From Micromonospora sp. CB01531 (lineage in GTDB: Bacteria > Actinomycetota > Actinomycetes > Mycobacteriales > Micromonosporaceae), in contig NZ_LWLS01000138.1 in assembly GCF_001905095.1 (NCBI RefSeq), positions 168,112 to 232,111 on the forward strand: DNA of 64,000 nucleotides, written 5' to 3'. The notes under the pieces were generated by a model that saw nothing but the letters and a program-made list of their open reading frames with translations, made no database searches and was not told where the DNA came from. The position numbers were made by a program, and so were the translations under genes. Positions 8,441 through 16,643 of the stretch are shown here, one piece after another. Within the stretch, counting starts at the first letter, position 1, and each line of letters begins with the position of its first letter.

Positions 8441-9139
8441 TCAGGCCCGCCCGTGCAGGTACGGGGATGGTGCGCCGTACACGAGTTCGGGCGGAGTCCA
8501 CTCGGTGAGGTCGCGCAGCACGACTTCTTCCGCGAGGAGGTGACCCGCACTCGCCGGCCAGGCTATCGCATGCAGCCACATTCCCCGAGCCTCGCCGGCG
8601 TACGCACTTCGATCCGTGGGGGAATTCACGAGCCACAGTGGAGTGGGGTGGCCGCCCACCCGGATCTTGGCGTGCGGCACGCGTTCGGGGTGGCCCGGGC
8701 CGGGGTCCGTGAGTGCCTCCGCGACCTGCGGCCCCGGATCAGGCCCAGGCAGCCCGGCGAAGCGGGACCCGAGCCCGACGCCCGGCTCCTCGGCCACGAA
8801 GAGCAGGTCGGCCGGTCCACCGTCGAGGGGAGCCGGTCCGGCACAGGCCACCGCCGTGGCACGCACCCCACTCCGGTCGTCCCCCGCCCAGGCCACCCCG
8901 GTCAACGTCCACCCGGCCGGCAGCGGCCACGGGCACCACAGCGGCACCCCCCGCCGGTCGGTCGACTCACCGTCGGCGGCCACCCGCTCCACCACGCTGG
9001 TCAGGATCCCGGCGCCGATGTGCTCGGGAACGTGCAGCGGCGGCACGGGACCGCAGCGCAAGCACCGGGACTCACCGTGCATCAGGTCCGGCTCCCGGAC
9101 CGGGCCCGCGCACCTCGGACAACTCACCGCGACACTCAC
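8441..9139 (-). CDS. DUF6758 family protein
   Basis: A 232-residue protein that I recognise as the actinobacterial family with an N-terminal zinc knuckle (CPRCAGPVREPDLM and CLRCG) and a conserved body containing PLWCPWPLPAGWTLTGVAWA, GDDRSGVRATAVACAGP and LLFVAEEPGVGLGSRFAGL. The family is widespread in Streptomyces and Micromonospora and has no proven function. The GTG at 9139 is chosen because it immediately precedes the zinc motif and has a GGTGGGA-like ribosome site. No membrane segment is predicted. About 60 bases separate it from the TrmH gene on the same strand. Confidence 0.78.
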   Translation of the reverse strand: MSVAVSCPRCAGPVREPDLMHGESRCLRCGPVPPLHVPEHIGAGILTSVVERVAADGESTDRRGVPLWCPWPLPAGWTLTGVAWAGDDRSGVRATAVACAGPAPLDGGPADLLFVAEEPGVGLGSRFAGLPGPDPGPQVAEALTDPGPGHPERVPHAKIRVGGHPTPLWLVNSPTDRSAYAGEARGMWLHAIAWPASAGHLLAEEVVLRDLTEWTPPELVYGAPSPYLHGRA

Positions 9140-9201
9140 GTTCCCACCGTCACCCCAGGGCGGCGGGGCGTCAAGCGGAGCGGCGGGATCCGGGAAACCG
9201 G

Positions 9202-9825
9202 TCAGTCCGGCGGCGGCCCGGCGTATGAGCGGATCCACGCGTGCATGGCGATGCCGCTGGCCACTCCGGCGTTGATCGACCGGGTCGAGCCGTACTGGGC
9301 GATGGAGAAGAGCTGGTCGCAGGCGGCACGGGCGACGTCGGACAGCCCCGGCCCCTCCTGGCCGAAGAGGAGGACGCAGCGACGCGGCAGGGTGCTGGTC
9401 TCCAGCGGCTTCGAGCCGGGCAGGTTGTCGATGCCGACCACCGGCAGGCGCTGCGCCGCCGCCCACCCGACGAACTCGTCGATCGTCGAGTGGTGCCGGA
9501 CGTGCTGGTAGCGGTCGGTCACCATGGCCCCGCGCCGGTTCCACCGCCGCCGCCCGACGATGTGCACCTCGGCGGCGAGGAAGGCGTTGGCGTTGCGGAC
9601 CACCGTGCCGATGTTGAAGTCGTGCTGCCAGTTCTCGATGGCCACGTGGAAGTCGTGCCGGCGCCGGTCCAGGTCGGCCACCACGGCCTCCCGCCGCCAG
9701 TAGCGGTAGCGGTCCACCACGTTGCGCCGGTCGCCCTCGGCGACCAGCTCCGGATCGTACCGCGGGTCCTCCGGCGGGTCGCCGGGCCACGGCCCCACAC
9801 CCACGTCGAGCTGGTCGTCGGTCAC
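9202..9825 (-). CDS. TrmH family (SPOUT) RNA methyltransferase
   Basis: A 207-residue SPOUT-class 2'-O-methyltransferase. The three knot motifs are present: motif 1 NIGTVVRNANAF, motif 2 LLFGQEGPGLSD and motif 3 QYGSTRSINAGVASGIAMHAW. The family methylates ribose in tRNA or rRNA with S-adenosylmethionine; the exact target cannot be predicted. There is no separate L7Ae-like RNA-binding domain, unlike RlmB-type members, which suits a tRNA-type TrmH. The start is GTG at 9825; the frame upstream overlaps the neighbouring gene without conservation. Confidence 0.88.
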   Translation of the reverse strand: MTDDQLDVGVGPWPGDPPEDPRYDPELVAEGDRRNVVDRYRYWRREAVVADLDRRRHDFHVAIENWQHDFNIGTVVRNANAFLAAEVHIVGRRRWNRRGAMVTDRYQHVRHHSTIDEFVGWAAAQRLPVVGIDNLPGSKPLETSTLPRRCVLLFGQEGPGLSDVARAACDQLFSIAQYGSTRSINAGVASGIAMHAWIRSYAGPPPD

Positions 9826-9874
9826 GGTTTCCAGAGCGTACGGCCCGGACCGGCCGCGCCGCCGGTGACCCCGG

Positions 9875-10336
9875 TCAGCGCAGGTCGAGCGCGCCGGCGA
9901 GCCGGTCGAGGAAGCGCCGGTCGGCGGGACTCGCCCCGGCGTCCCCGGCCCGGCAGACCCGGGCCGCGACGGACTCCACCCACTGCCGGTAGGCCGCCCC
10001 GTCGGCGGGATCGGCGCGCCGCCGGAGCACCCGGACCGCGGCCCGGCAGGCGGCGAGCAGGTCGACCAGGTCGGTGAGGCGTTCGTCGCGGTCGGCGGCG
10101 CCGTCGTGGCGCGCGTAGATCGCGGAGACCACGGCCCGGACCAGGTCACTGTCGAAGGCCCGGCCGGCGGCCACGGCGTCCAGGCCGGCGAGCCCGGCGG
10201 CGACCCCGCGCGGCGGGCGTCCGGGCCCGGGCGAGGCGGCGGCGACGAGGACCCGACCCGGCAGGTCGGTCAACAGGTCCCACTCCGCCGTGGAGTAGAC
10301 GGCGGTGGTCAGGATTCGCGCGCTGCGCTCGCTCAT
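9875..10336 (-). CDS. Hypothetical protein
   Basis: A 153-residue soluble, mostly helical Ala/Arg-rich protein without membrane segment or recognised domain (MSERSARILTTAVYSTAEWD at the start). The ATG at 10336 is preceded by GGAGG at eight bases. Codon third positions are strongly G/C, so the gene is likely real. It lies 49 bases upstream of TrmH on the same strand and is separated from the upstream MaoC gene by a strong hairpin, so it probably starts its own transcript with trmH and DUF6758. I do not recognise the family. Confidence 0.65.
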   Translation of the reverse strand: MSERSARILTTAVYSTAEWDLLTDLPGRVLVAAASPGPGRPPRGVAAGLAGLDAVAAGRAFDSDLVRAVVSAIYARHDGAADRDERLTDLVDLLAACRAAVRVLRRRADPADGAAYRQWVESVAARVCRAGDAGASPADRRFLDRLAGALDLR

Positions 10337-10375
10337 CGGGGGACCTCCGGCGCCAGCATAAGCCCCGGAACGGGA

Positions 10376-10412
10376 AAAGGACCCCTTCCCCACGGATCGG
10401 AAAGGGGTCCTT
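10376..10412 (-). terminator. Symmetric hairpin terminator after the MaoC gene
   Basis: A perfect 12-base inverted repeat, AAAGGACCCCTT at 10376-10387 and AAGGGGTCCTTT (reverse complement) at 10401-10412, with a 13-base loop. It lies 18 bases beyond the stop of the MaoC gene and before the next minus-strand gene. The A/T ends of both arms would give a U tail in either direction. Confidence 0.8.
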
Positions 10413-10429
10413 CGCCGTACGTCGGCAGG

Positions 10430-10945
10430 TCAGCGCGGCTCGGGGAAGCTGGGCCGCTCCGGATCGACGCCCTCGGGCACGGCGGCGGCCGCGTACTCCT
10501 TCTTCGGGACCATGACCTTGCGGCGGAAGACGCAGACCAGGGTGCCGTCCTGGTTGTAGCCCCGGGTCTCCACCGCGACCACGCCGCGGTCCGGCTTCGA
10601 GGAGGACTCCCGCTTGTCCAGCACCGTGGTCTCGCCGTAGATGGTGTCGCCGTGGAAGGTCGGGGCGACGTGCCGCAGCGACTCGATCTCCAGGTTGGCG
10701 ATCGCCTTGCCGCTGACGTCCGGCACCGACATGCCCAGCAGCAGCGAGTAGATGTAGTTGCCGACCACCACGTTCCGCTTGAACTGGGTCGCCGACTCCG
10801 CGTAGTGGGCGTCCAGGTGCAGCGGATGGTGGTTCATGGTGAGCAGGCAGAAGAGGTGGTCGTCGTATTCGGTGACCGTCTTGCCCGGCCAGTGCCGGTA
10901 GACCGCACCGACCTCGAACTCCTCGTAGTAGCGGCCGAACTGCAT
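10430..10945 (-). CDS. MaoC family dehydratase, probable mesaconyl-CoA hydratase-type
   Basis: A 171-residue single hotdog MaoC protein. The hydratase motif surrounds YDDHLFCLLTMNHHPLHLDA (catalytic Asp/His of the R-specific hydratase family) and FKRNVVVGNYIYSLLLGMSV; the C-terminal half has LRHVAPTFHGDTIYGETTVL. Very similar MaoC proteins in Streptomyces lie in the crotonyl-CoA carboxylase (ccr) cluster of the ethylmalonyl-CoA pathway, where this step hydrates mesaconyl-CoA. Here acyl-CoA dehydrogenase and malyl-CoA-lyase-like partners occur 21 and 24 kb away, which supports that role, but the assignment is inference from similarity recalled rather than searched. The gene stands alone with a strong terminator after it. 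Confidence 0.75.
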   Translation of the reverse strand: MQFGRYYEEFEVGAVYRHWPGKTVTEYDDHLFCLLTMNHHPLHLDAHYAESATQFKRNVVVGNYIYSLLLGMSVPDVSGKAIANLEIESLRHVAPTFHGDTIYGETTVLDKRESSSKPDRGVVAVETRGYNQDGTLVCVFRRKVMVPKKEYAAAAVPEGVDPERPSFPEPR

Positions 10946-11290
10946 CCTTGTCCCCTTCGACGGGCGGCGATGGAGTTCGGCACAGCATGCCTTACCGCTT
11001 GTTAAGGCGGCGACAGGGGCGCTGGCGGCGAAGTAATGTCACACCGGGACCACCCGGGGGGAGACGCAATGAGCGGCGGGGCCCTCCCCGGCACCCGCCG
11101 CCCACGCTCTGATGCCCAAGATTCTGCCGTACGGCAATGCCGCGCCGACAGAGACCGCCGTCACATTTACCTTTTTGTAACAACACCGTGCGTGACCGAC
11201 GTACGCTCCGGAAGCGATCTCTGCACGTCGGATAGCTCCTTGTCAAGCGGCAAATTGCTGATTCGCGCGGCCCGATCGTGTCGATCTCTT

Positions 11291-11304
11291 TGGAAGCGCT
11301 CCCA
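11291..11304. promoter_or_regulatory. CebR/LacI-type operator-like palindrome
   Basis: TGGAAGCGCTCCCA differs at one base from the palindrome TGGGAGCGCTCCCA bound by CebR/CelR-type LacI regulators of cellulose and cello-oligosaccharide genes in actinomycetes. No sugar-utilisation gene is adjacent, so function is uncertain. Confidence 0.35.
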
Positions 11305-11317
11305 TTACGCGTGGTCA

Positions 11318-11340
11318 CGCAAGTGCGACGTGCACTTGCG
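11318..11340. repeat. 23-base inverted repeat upstream of trxA
   Basis: Perfect nine-base arms CGCAAGTGC and GCACTTGCG around a five-base centre. It could be an operator or a stem in an RNA leader; it lies 84 bases upstream of the SigR-like promoter. Confidence 0.45.
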
Positions 11341-11423
11341 ATCCGCACGGCCGATGGAAGAGATTGGGTTCGTTATCCCCAGGGTCACCGAGGCACTGCG
11401 CTGCGTTTCGTCGCGTACGTCAC

Positions 11424-11450
11424 GGGAATGGAAGGACGTCCGCCCTGGTT
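11424..11450 (+). promoter_or_regulatory. SigR-type disulfide-stress promoter of trxA
   Basis: GGGAAT at 11424-11429, an 18-base spacer and GTT at 11448-11450 match the Streptomyces SigR / mycobacterial SigH consensus GGAAT-N18-GTT exactly. The start of transcription would be about 30 bases before the trxA ATG. SigR is known to control thioredoxin genes in actinomycetes, so the match is in the expected place. Confidence 0.75.
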
Positions 11451-11489
11451 CCACCGGACGTAGGCAATCCGCGCTGATCGGAGAGTGCA

Positions 11490-11852
11490 ATGGCAACGGT
11501 TGAGCTGACCACAGCCAACTTCGACGAGGTGACCGAGAGCGACGGCATCGTCCTGCTCGACTTCTGGGCAGACTGGTGCGGTCCGTGCAAGCGCTTCGCC
11601 CCCGTCTACGAGCGCTCGTCCGACACGCACCCGGACATCGTCTTCGGCAAGGTCGACACCGAGGCGCAGCCGGAACTCGGCGCCAAGTTCAACATCCGCT
11701 CGATCCCCACGGTGATGGCGATCAAGGACGGCGTGATCGTCTACGCCCAGCCGGGCGCGCTGCCGGAGTCCGCCCTGGAGAACCTGATCGAGCAGGTCGA
11801 GAAGCTGGACATGGACGAGGTTCGCAAGCAGATGGCCGAGCACAAGCACTGA
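11490..11852 (+). CDS. trxA: Thioredoxin
   Basis: A 120-residue cytoplasmic thioredoxin with the classic redox site WCGPC (residues 29-33), the FWADW approach strand, and the cis-proline loop RSIPTVM. Helix-rich C-terminal extension EKLDMDEVRKQMAEHKH is slightly longer than in the minimal fold. It reduces protein disulfides using electrons from thioredoxin reductase, which is not in the window. GGAGAG lies four bases before the ATG. A SigR-type promoter directly upstream points to induction by thiol oxidation, and a hairpin terminator follows, so it is probably a single-gene transcript. Confidence 0.95.
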   Translation: MATVELTTANFDEVTESDGIVLLDFWADWCGPCKRFAPVYERSSDTHPDIVFGKVDTEAQPELGAKFNIRSIPTVMAIKDGVIVYAQPGALPESALENLIEQVEKLDMDEVRKQMAEHKH

Positions 11853-11867
11853 CCCACCGCTGACTCC

Positions 11868-11907
11868 GGTGAGGGCCGGGTCCCGGAACGGGGGCCCGGC
11901 CCTCGCC
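11868..11907 (+). terminator. Hairpin terminator after trxA
   Basis: Thirteen-base arms GGTGAGGGCCGGG (11868-11880) and CCCGGCCCTCGCC (11895-11907), paired except for one G-T pair, with a 14-base loop, 15 bases after the trxA stop. Confidence 0.7.
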
Positions 11908-12014
11908 GTCTCGCGGCACCCGGCGCGGGTACGACAGGCAGCGACACGGCCAGCGAGGACTGGACGACGGACGGAGGCCCCGGAAGGGTCCCGATCCCGT
12001 ATCGTGACCAGCCG

Positions 12015-12455
12015 ATGGAGACCTTGACCACCCGCGGGCGCGCCGTCCGGCTGGGCGCCACCGTGCTCGGGTTGGCGCTGCTCCTCGCCGGCACCGTTCG
12101 GGGCACCGACGACGACTTCCCATTCGGGCCGTTCCGGATGTACTCCACCTCCGACCCGCCGGACGCACCCGCGCCGGACACCCGGGTCGAGGGGGTCGAC
12201 CGCACCGGCGCGCTGGTTTCGCTCGGCCAGGACGCCACGGGCATCCGCCGCGCCGAGATCGAGGGCCAGCAGGATCGCTACGCCGCCGACCCGAGCCTGC
12301 TGCGCCGGGTCGCCGACGCGTACGCCGAGCGGCACCCGGCCGCCCCCGCCGTGGTCGAAGTCCGCATCGTGATCCGCTGGTACGACATCCAGGGCGGCCG
12401 CCCGACCGGCCGCTGGACCGACCAGACCGCCGTCCGCTGGCAGGCCAACCCGTGA
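12015..12455 (+). CDS. Hypothetical secreted or membrane-anchored protein
   Basis: A 146-residue protein with one N-terminal hydrophobic helix (LGATVLGLALLLAGTV) that could be a signal peptide or anchor, followed by a soluble part with FPFGPFRMYSTSDPPDAP and a C-terminal VVEVRIVIRWYDIQGGRPTG. The stop overlaps the GTG start of the HTTM membrane protein (GTGA), so the two are translationally coupled and probably form a unit. Such small partners of HTTM proteins are common in actinomycetes, but the function is unknown. Confidence 0.7.
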   Translation: METLTTRGRAVRLGATVLGLALLLAGTVRGTDDDFPFGPFRMYSTSDPPDAPAPDTRVEGVDRTGALVSLGQDATGIRRAEIEGQQDRYAADPSLLRRVADAYAERHPAAPAVVEVRIVIRWYDIQGGRPTGRWTDQTAVRWQANP

Positions 12456-13354
12456 CCCGCTGGCTGACCGAGGCGGTCCCGCGCGGCCGGATCGCCGCCT
12501 TCCGGACCCTCGTCTACCTCTTCGTCGCCGCCGACCTGGTCGTCTTCACCCCCTGGGTACGCACGCGGGTCGACGTGCCCGGCGACCTCTACCAGCCGCT
12601 GCTGCTCGGCCGGCTGCTCCCGCTGCCCACCCCCACCCCGGCCCTGGTCGGCGTGATCTTCTGGGTGCTGCTGGTGGGCTCCCTGCTCGCCGCGACCGGG
12701 CGGGCGCCGCGACTACTCGGCTGGACGGTCTTCGCCCTCTATTTCGAGTGGATGATCGTGGCGATGAGCTACGGCAAGGTCGACCACGACCGGTTCGGGC
12801 TCCTCGTCGCGCTGGCCGCCCTGCCCACCGCCGGCCGGGCCCGGCACGGCGACCCCACGCGTACCCAGGCGGGCGGCTGGGCGCTACGGGTCACCCAGAT
12901 CGCGGTGATCTGCACGTACTTCCTGGCCGCCTGGGCCAAGTTCCGCTTCGGCGGCCTCGACTGGGCGACCGGCTCGGTACTGGCCCGGGCGATCATCCGA
13001 CGCGGCACCGACCTGGCCGACCTGATCGCCCAGGTGCCGCACCTGCTGATCGTCGCCCAGTTCGGCATCCTCGCCTTCGAGCTGCTCAGCCCGCTGGTCT
13101 TCGTGCTGCCGGAGCGGTGGCGGCTGGCCGTGGTCGGCTTCTTCTACTCGTTCCACCTGGTGACCATCGCGACGATCACCATCTCGTTCGCGCCGCACCT
13201 GGTGGCGATGACCAGCTTCCTGCCGCTGGAGCGGGTCCGACCGGTCAGCCTGCTGCGCCGCCGGCGGTCACCGGCCTCCCTCGGCCAACTCGGCGATCAT
13301 CCCCTCGCAGCTGCGGACGACGACCTGAGCGCCGCGCCGCTGGCCCAGTCGTAG
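12452..13354 (+). CDS. HTTM domain membrane protein
   Basis: A 300-residue integral membrane protein with about six hydrophobic helices. It resembles the HTTM (horizontally transferred transmembrane) family, related in fold to vitamin K-dependent gamma-carboxylase: FRTLVYLFVAADLVVFTP, ALYFEWMIVAMSYGKVDHDR, ICTYFLAAWAKFRFGGLDW and FYSFHLVTIATITISF. It begins four bases inside the preceding gene. The last 29 codons overlap the 3' end of the convergent dynamin gene; the recognisable fold ends at about LERVRPVSLLRRRR, so the tail may be fortuitous. Enzymatic activity is not established for this group. Confidence 0.78.
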   Translation: MTRWLTEAVPRGRIAAFRTLVYLFVAADLVVFTPWVRTRVDVPGDLYQPLLLGRLLPLPTPTPALVGVIFWVLLVGSLLAATGRAPRLLGWTVFALYFEWMIVAMSYGKVDHDRFGLLVALAALPTAGRARHGDPTRTQAGGWALRVTQIAVICTYFLAAWAKFRFGGLDWATGSVLARAIIRRGTDLADLIAQVPHLLIVAQFGILAFELLSPLVFVLPERWRLAVVGFFYSFHLVTIATITISFAPHLVAMTSFLPLERVRPVSLLRRRRSPASLGQLGDHPLAAADDDLSAAPLAQS

Positions 13355-14734
13355 CAGCGGGTCCTCCGCGCGTTTCCGCCACCGCCACTGTGCCTCGGCG
13401 GCAACCTCCCAGAGCCGCTGCACGGTCGCGTCGTGCTCCACGCCGAGCCGGGCCGCCAGCCCGACCCCGTCGCCGCCGACCAGCCGCTGCGCCTCGGCCG
13501 CCAGCTCGGTGTCGAAGCCGAGCCGGTTGGTGCGCAGCGTGGCCAGCAGGCGCAGCTCACGGAACTCGTGCGCCCCGGCGAGGATCTGCTCGACCCGGCC
13601 GAGCAGCTCGTCCGCGCCCCGGACGGGCTCGGCCCGCAGCAGCGCCTCCACGGCGGCCAGCGCCGAACGCGCCTTGAGCGTGTCCCGGCGGTCGATGAGG
13701 GAGCGGGCCATCGACTCGCGCAGCTCGGTCAGGCCGCTCCGCCGGATCAGCTCGGCGGAGAGCTTCGCCCGACTGTCGCAGCCGGTACGGACCAGCGTGG
13801 TGGCCAGCCGGAGCCCGAAGAGCCCGAGCCGGTCCAGCAGCGCGGCGCGTACCCCCGGGTCCAGCCGGATCGGCAGCTCGCCGCGGACGAAGCGGTCGGC
13901 GGAGAGCAGGTGCGGGTCCAGCTCCGGACGAGCCACCCGGGCCAGCCCCGCGAGCACGGCGTAGTCCGACTCGCTGAGGATCCGACCGGCCAGGCCGAGC
14001 AGGCCGCTGCACGGCACGACCTGCACACAGAGCGCGTTCACTCGCGGGTCGCGCTGCTGCCGCCGGGCGAGCTGGCGGGCGGTGAGCAGCCCGTCGATCC
14101 GCCCGCCGCCGGTCTCGTCCACCCGGGACAGCACCATCACGACGTTCACGGCGGCGGCCTGCCCGACGGCACTCTCCCGGCTGGTCTCCAGCGCCCGCAG
14201 GTCGCTCTCGCGGCCGTCGCGGGTCAGGTACAGCACCGCGTCCGCGTCCCGCAGCACGCGCTCCATCACCGGCGCCCGGCCCTGCTCGTCGAGGCCGGTG
14301 GCCGGCGTGTCGATCAGCGTCACCTGGCGCAGGGTCCGGGTCGGCCACTGCACCACGATGTCCCGCAGCTCGCCCGCCCGCCAGCCGACGAGGTCGACCC
14401 GCATCCCGGTGGCCGACTTGGCGATCGCCAGCTCCTGCGGCGGATGGCTGGTCGAGTACGCGGTGGCGCTCGGCTGCGGTCCGTCCTCGTACCAGGTGAA
14501 GACGGTGCTGCCGTCCACCCCGTCGACCGGCGCGACCTCCTCGCCCATGATCGCGTTCAGCAGCGTCGACTTGCCGGACCGCCACGGGCCGACGACCGCG
14601 ATCCGCAGCGGTTCCTCCAGCCGGGCCAGCTGGTGCCGGAGATGGTCGACCGCCCGCCGGTCGTCACCGTAGAGCTGGAGGGCCTGGTTCAGCAGCCCCC
14701 ACACCGCCTCGTCCAACCGCAGCCCGACGGTCAT
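13268..14734 (-). CDS. Dynamin-like GTPase, IniC-type
   Basis: A 488-residue dynamin-family GTPase. The G1 loop GPWRSGKS is at residues 49-56, G3 DTPA at 142-145 and the G4-type SRVD at 203-206; the rest is helical stalk. It is the third gene in the order IniB-like, IniA-like, IniC-like, matching the iniBAC operon of mycobacteria that is induced by cell-wall inhibitors. Its ATG overlaps the stop of the IniA-like gene (ATGA), so the two GTPases are made together and likely act as a heteromeric membrane-remodelling pair, as other bacterial dynamin pairs do. The 3' end overlaps the convergent HTTM gene by 87 bases. Confidence 0.85.
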   Translation of the reverse strand: MTVGLRLDEAVWGLLNQALQLYGDDRRAVDHLRHQLARLEEPLRIAVVGPWRSGKSTLLNAIMGEEVAPVDGVDGSTVFTWYEDGPQPSATAYSTSHPPQELAIAKSATGMRVDLVGWRAGELRDIVVQWPTRTLRQVTLIDTPATGLDEQGRAPVMERVLRDADAVLYLTRDGRESDLRALETSRESAVGQAAAVNVVMVLSRVDETGGGRIDGLLTARQLARRQQRDPRVNALCVQVVPCSGLLGLAGRILSESDYAVLAGLARVARPELDPHLLSADRFVRGELPIRLDPGVRAALLDRLGLFGLRLATTLVRTGCDSRAKLSAELIRRSGLTELRESMARSLIDRRDTLKARSALAAVEALLRAEPVRGADELLGRVEQILAGAHEFRELRLLATLRTNRLGFDTELAAEAQRLVGGDGVGLAARLGVEHDATVQRLWEVAAEAQWRWRKRAEDPLLRLGQRRGAQVVVRSCEGMIAELAEGGR

Positions 14735-16590
14735 GCCCGGGGCCCCAGCGACGCCGGGGCGGGCCGCCCGCCGGTCAACTGCTGGGCCTGTTCGAAGAGC
14801 GTGGCCAGCCGGGTCATCTTCAGCCGGATCTCGCGCTGCCGCTGGTCGCGGGCGGCCGCGTCGGTATCGGCGGCCTGCTTGGCGCTGCGGAACGACCGGA
14901 TGATGGCCTCCTGCAGCTCCTCGGTGAGCGCGCTGAAGTGGTCCCGCAGCATCCGCTGCACCTGCCGGGCACCGTCCCGGCGCTCCTTGGTCACCCGGAC
15001 GAAGAAGTCGTCGACGTGCCGCTGGATCGCCGTCTTGACGGTCGCCTGGCGGCGGCGGAGCAGCTGTCGACTCTCGTCGTGGATGCTCTTGCCACCGAAC
15101 AGCGCACCGACGCCGATCGAGAGCGGATTGATCATGGGCATCCCGGCCAGCGTCGTCGCGAGACCGACCATCAGCAGGCCGCCGTACGAGCCGCGCATGC
15201 CGGTGATCAGCTTCTGGCTCGGGGTGAAGCGGTCGATCTGCGGCCGTTCGATCTCCGGCAGCCGGTCAGCGAGGTCCGGTGGTGTCGCCAGGGACCACGG
15301 CGGCAGCACGTCACCGCCGTACCGGGCGAAGGTGTCGGCCACCCGGCGGGCGGCCCAGTCGCAGCGCTGGACCAGCCACTCGTGGTTCGCCTCCGCCGCC
15401 TCCACCAGGCTGCGCTCCAGCCACTCCTGGAAGGCGTCCCAGCCGACCAGCGGGTCGGCCTCGTCGAACGCCTCCTCGACCTGGCGCAGGACCTGCCGGG
15501 TCCGGTCGCGCAGGTCGTACTCGATGTCGGAGAGCAGGTCGGCCATCTCGTCGGCGAGCGTGTTCTGCCACCTCATCGAGCAGCGACGCAGCTCGTCGAC
15601 CTCGCGCTGGGCCGCGTGCAGCCGGGAGATCGGACCGGACTGCTCCTCGGCCTCCTGGCTCGCCAACTCGGCCCGCAGCGGCGCGGCGAGCTGCTCCACC
15701 ACGGTCCGGGCGACCACGCCGACCGCGGTCCGGGCCAGGCGGTCGGACTTGCCGGCAAGGTCACGCTGCAACCGGGCGATCAGCACGGGGAAGCCGGACT
15801 CGGCATTGAGCTCCCGGTCGTCGACGACGGCCGCACGCAGCCGCAGGACCGCCGAGACCGGGATGACCGGCGCCGGCACACCCGCGTCGGCCAGGTGCTG
15901 CCGGTTGCGCTCGGCGACCGCGCGCCAGTCCGGCACGAGATCGGTCTTCGTCTGCACCACCACCACGTTCGGGTGCGACCGGGCCAGGTGCAGCAGCATG
16001 GTCAGCTCGCCGGCCGAGAGTTCCCGGGTGGAATCGGAGACCAGCAGGACGGTGTCCGCCCAGGCCGGCGCGGCGGTCGGGCCGGCCGCGCCGAGCGCGG
16101 CGACCTCGTCGGTGCCCGGCGTGTCCACCAGCACCAGTCCGGTGCCGAGCAGGGCCCGGGGCAGTCCGATCTCGACATGCGCGGGACCGCCGCCGGCCCG
16201 GCGGCCAAGCGTGCCGGCAACCCCCGCGGCGGCCTTGTCCAGCGGTACCGGGATCCGCTCGGTGGTCACCGGGACCGCGCCGCCGGCGGACCGACCCGGG
16301 GTCGCCAGCGGGGCCTGGACCACGGCAGCCGACGGCACCTCGGCGTGCTGCACCACGGTCGGCAGCACGGTGGTGCGGCCGTCGCCGACCGGGCAGGCCG
16401 GCGCGTTGATGATCGCGTTGATCAGCTGGCTCTTGCCCTGGTGCGACTCGCCGATGATGAGCACCCGCAACCTGGGGTCCAGCAGTTGGACCCGCTTCTG
16501 CCGCACCGTCTGGAGCAGGTCACCTCGCCCGTGTGCGCTGCACGTACGGGCGATCTCGTCGAGCACGTCCAGCCAGATCGCCGCGATCAC
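14731..16590 (-). CDS. Dynamin-like GTPase, IniA-type
   Basis: A 619-residue bacterial dynamin-like protein. GTP-binding motifs: G1 GESHQGKS (residues 47-54), a G2 Thr in GRTTVLPTVV, G3 DTPG (156-159) and G4 TKTD (214-217). A helical neck follows, then a hydrophobic stretch at about residues 470-505 (YGGLLMVGLATTLAGMPMIN) that would act as the membrane-binding paddle, and a helical return. Mycobacterial IniA has this layout and binds membranes. The gene starts with GTG and follows the IniB-like gene after a strong hairpin, so read-through or an internal promoter is required for co-expression. Confidence 0.87.
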   Translation of the reverse strand: MIAAIWLDVLDEIARTCSAHGRGDLLQTVRQKRVQLLDPRLRVLIIGESHQGKSQLINAIINAPACPVGDGRTTVLPTVVQHAEVPSAAVVQAPLATPGRSAGGAVPVTTERIPVPLDKAAAGVAGTLGRRAGGGPAHVEIGLPRALLGTGLVLVDTPGTDEVAALGAAGPTAAPAWADTVLLVSDSTRELSAGELTMLLHLARSHPNVVVVQTKTDLVPDWRAVAERNRQHLADAGVPAPVIPVSAVLRLRAAVVDDRELNAESGFPVLIARLQRDLAGKSDRLARTAVGVVARTVVEQLAAPLRAELASQEAEEQSGPISRLHAAQREVDELRRCSMRWQNTLADEMADLLSDIEYDLRDRTRQVLRQVEEAFDEADPLVGWDAFQEWLERSLVEAAEANHEWLVQRCDWAARRVADTFARYGGDVLPPWSLATPPDLADRLPEIERPQIDRFTPSQKLITGMRGSYGGLLMVGLATTLAGMPMINPLSIGVGALFGGKSIHDESRQLLRRRQATVKTAIQRHVDDFFVRVTKERRDGARQVQRMLRDHFSALTEELQEAIIRSFRSAKQAADTDAAARDQRQREIRLKMTRLATLFEQAQQLTGGRPAPASLGPRA

Positions 16591-16643
16591 CGCACCAAGT
16601 GTGCTGATTTCGGCTCAATTATCAAGAGGGGCCCGAACCAGCA

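Larger units (their letters stand above)
10946..11489. other. Gene-free stretch between MaoC and trxA
   Basis: No convincing gene is seen in these 544 bases. Base composition is less GC-rich than the surroundings and contains runs such as TTTTTGTAAC. Held here are a small dyad GCCTTA/TAAGGC (10989-11008) in the MaoC upstream region, a 14-base CebR-like palindrome (11291-11304), a 23-base dyad (11318-11340) and a SigR-type promoter (11424-11450). The open frames within it have poor codon bias. Confidence 0.6.

Noticed and set aside
11036..11503. A 155-codon plus-strand frame upstream of trxA
   Set aside because: No ribosome site, poor third-position GC bias, no domain, and it overlaps the trxA start and the SigR-type promoter.
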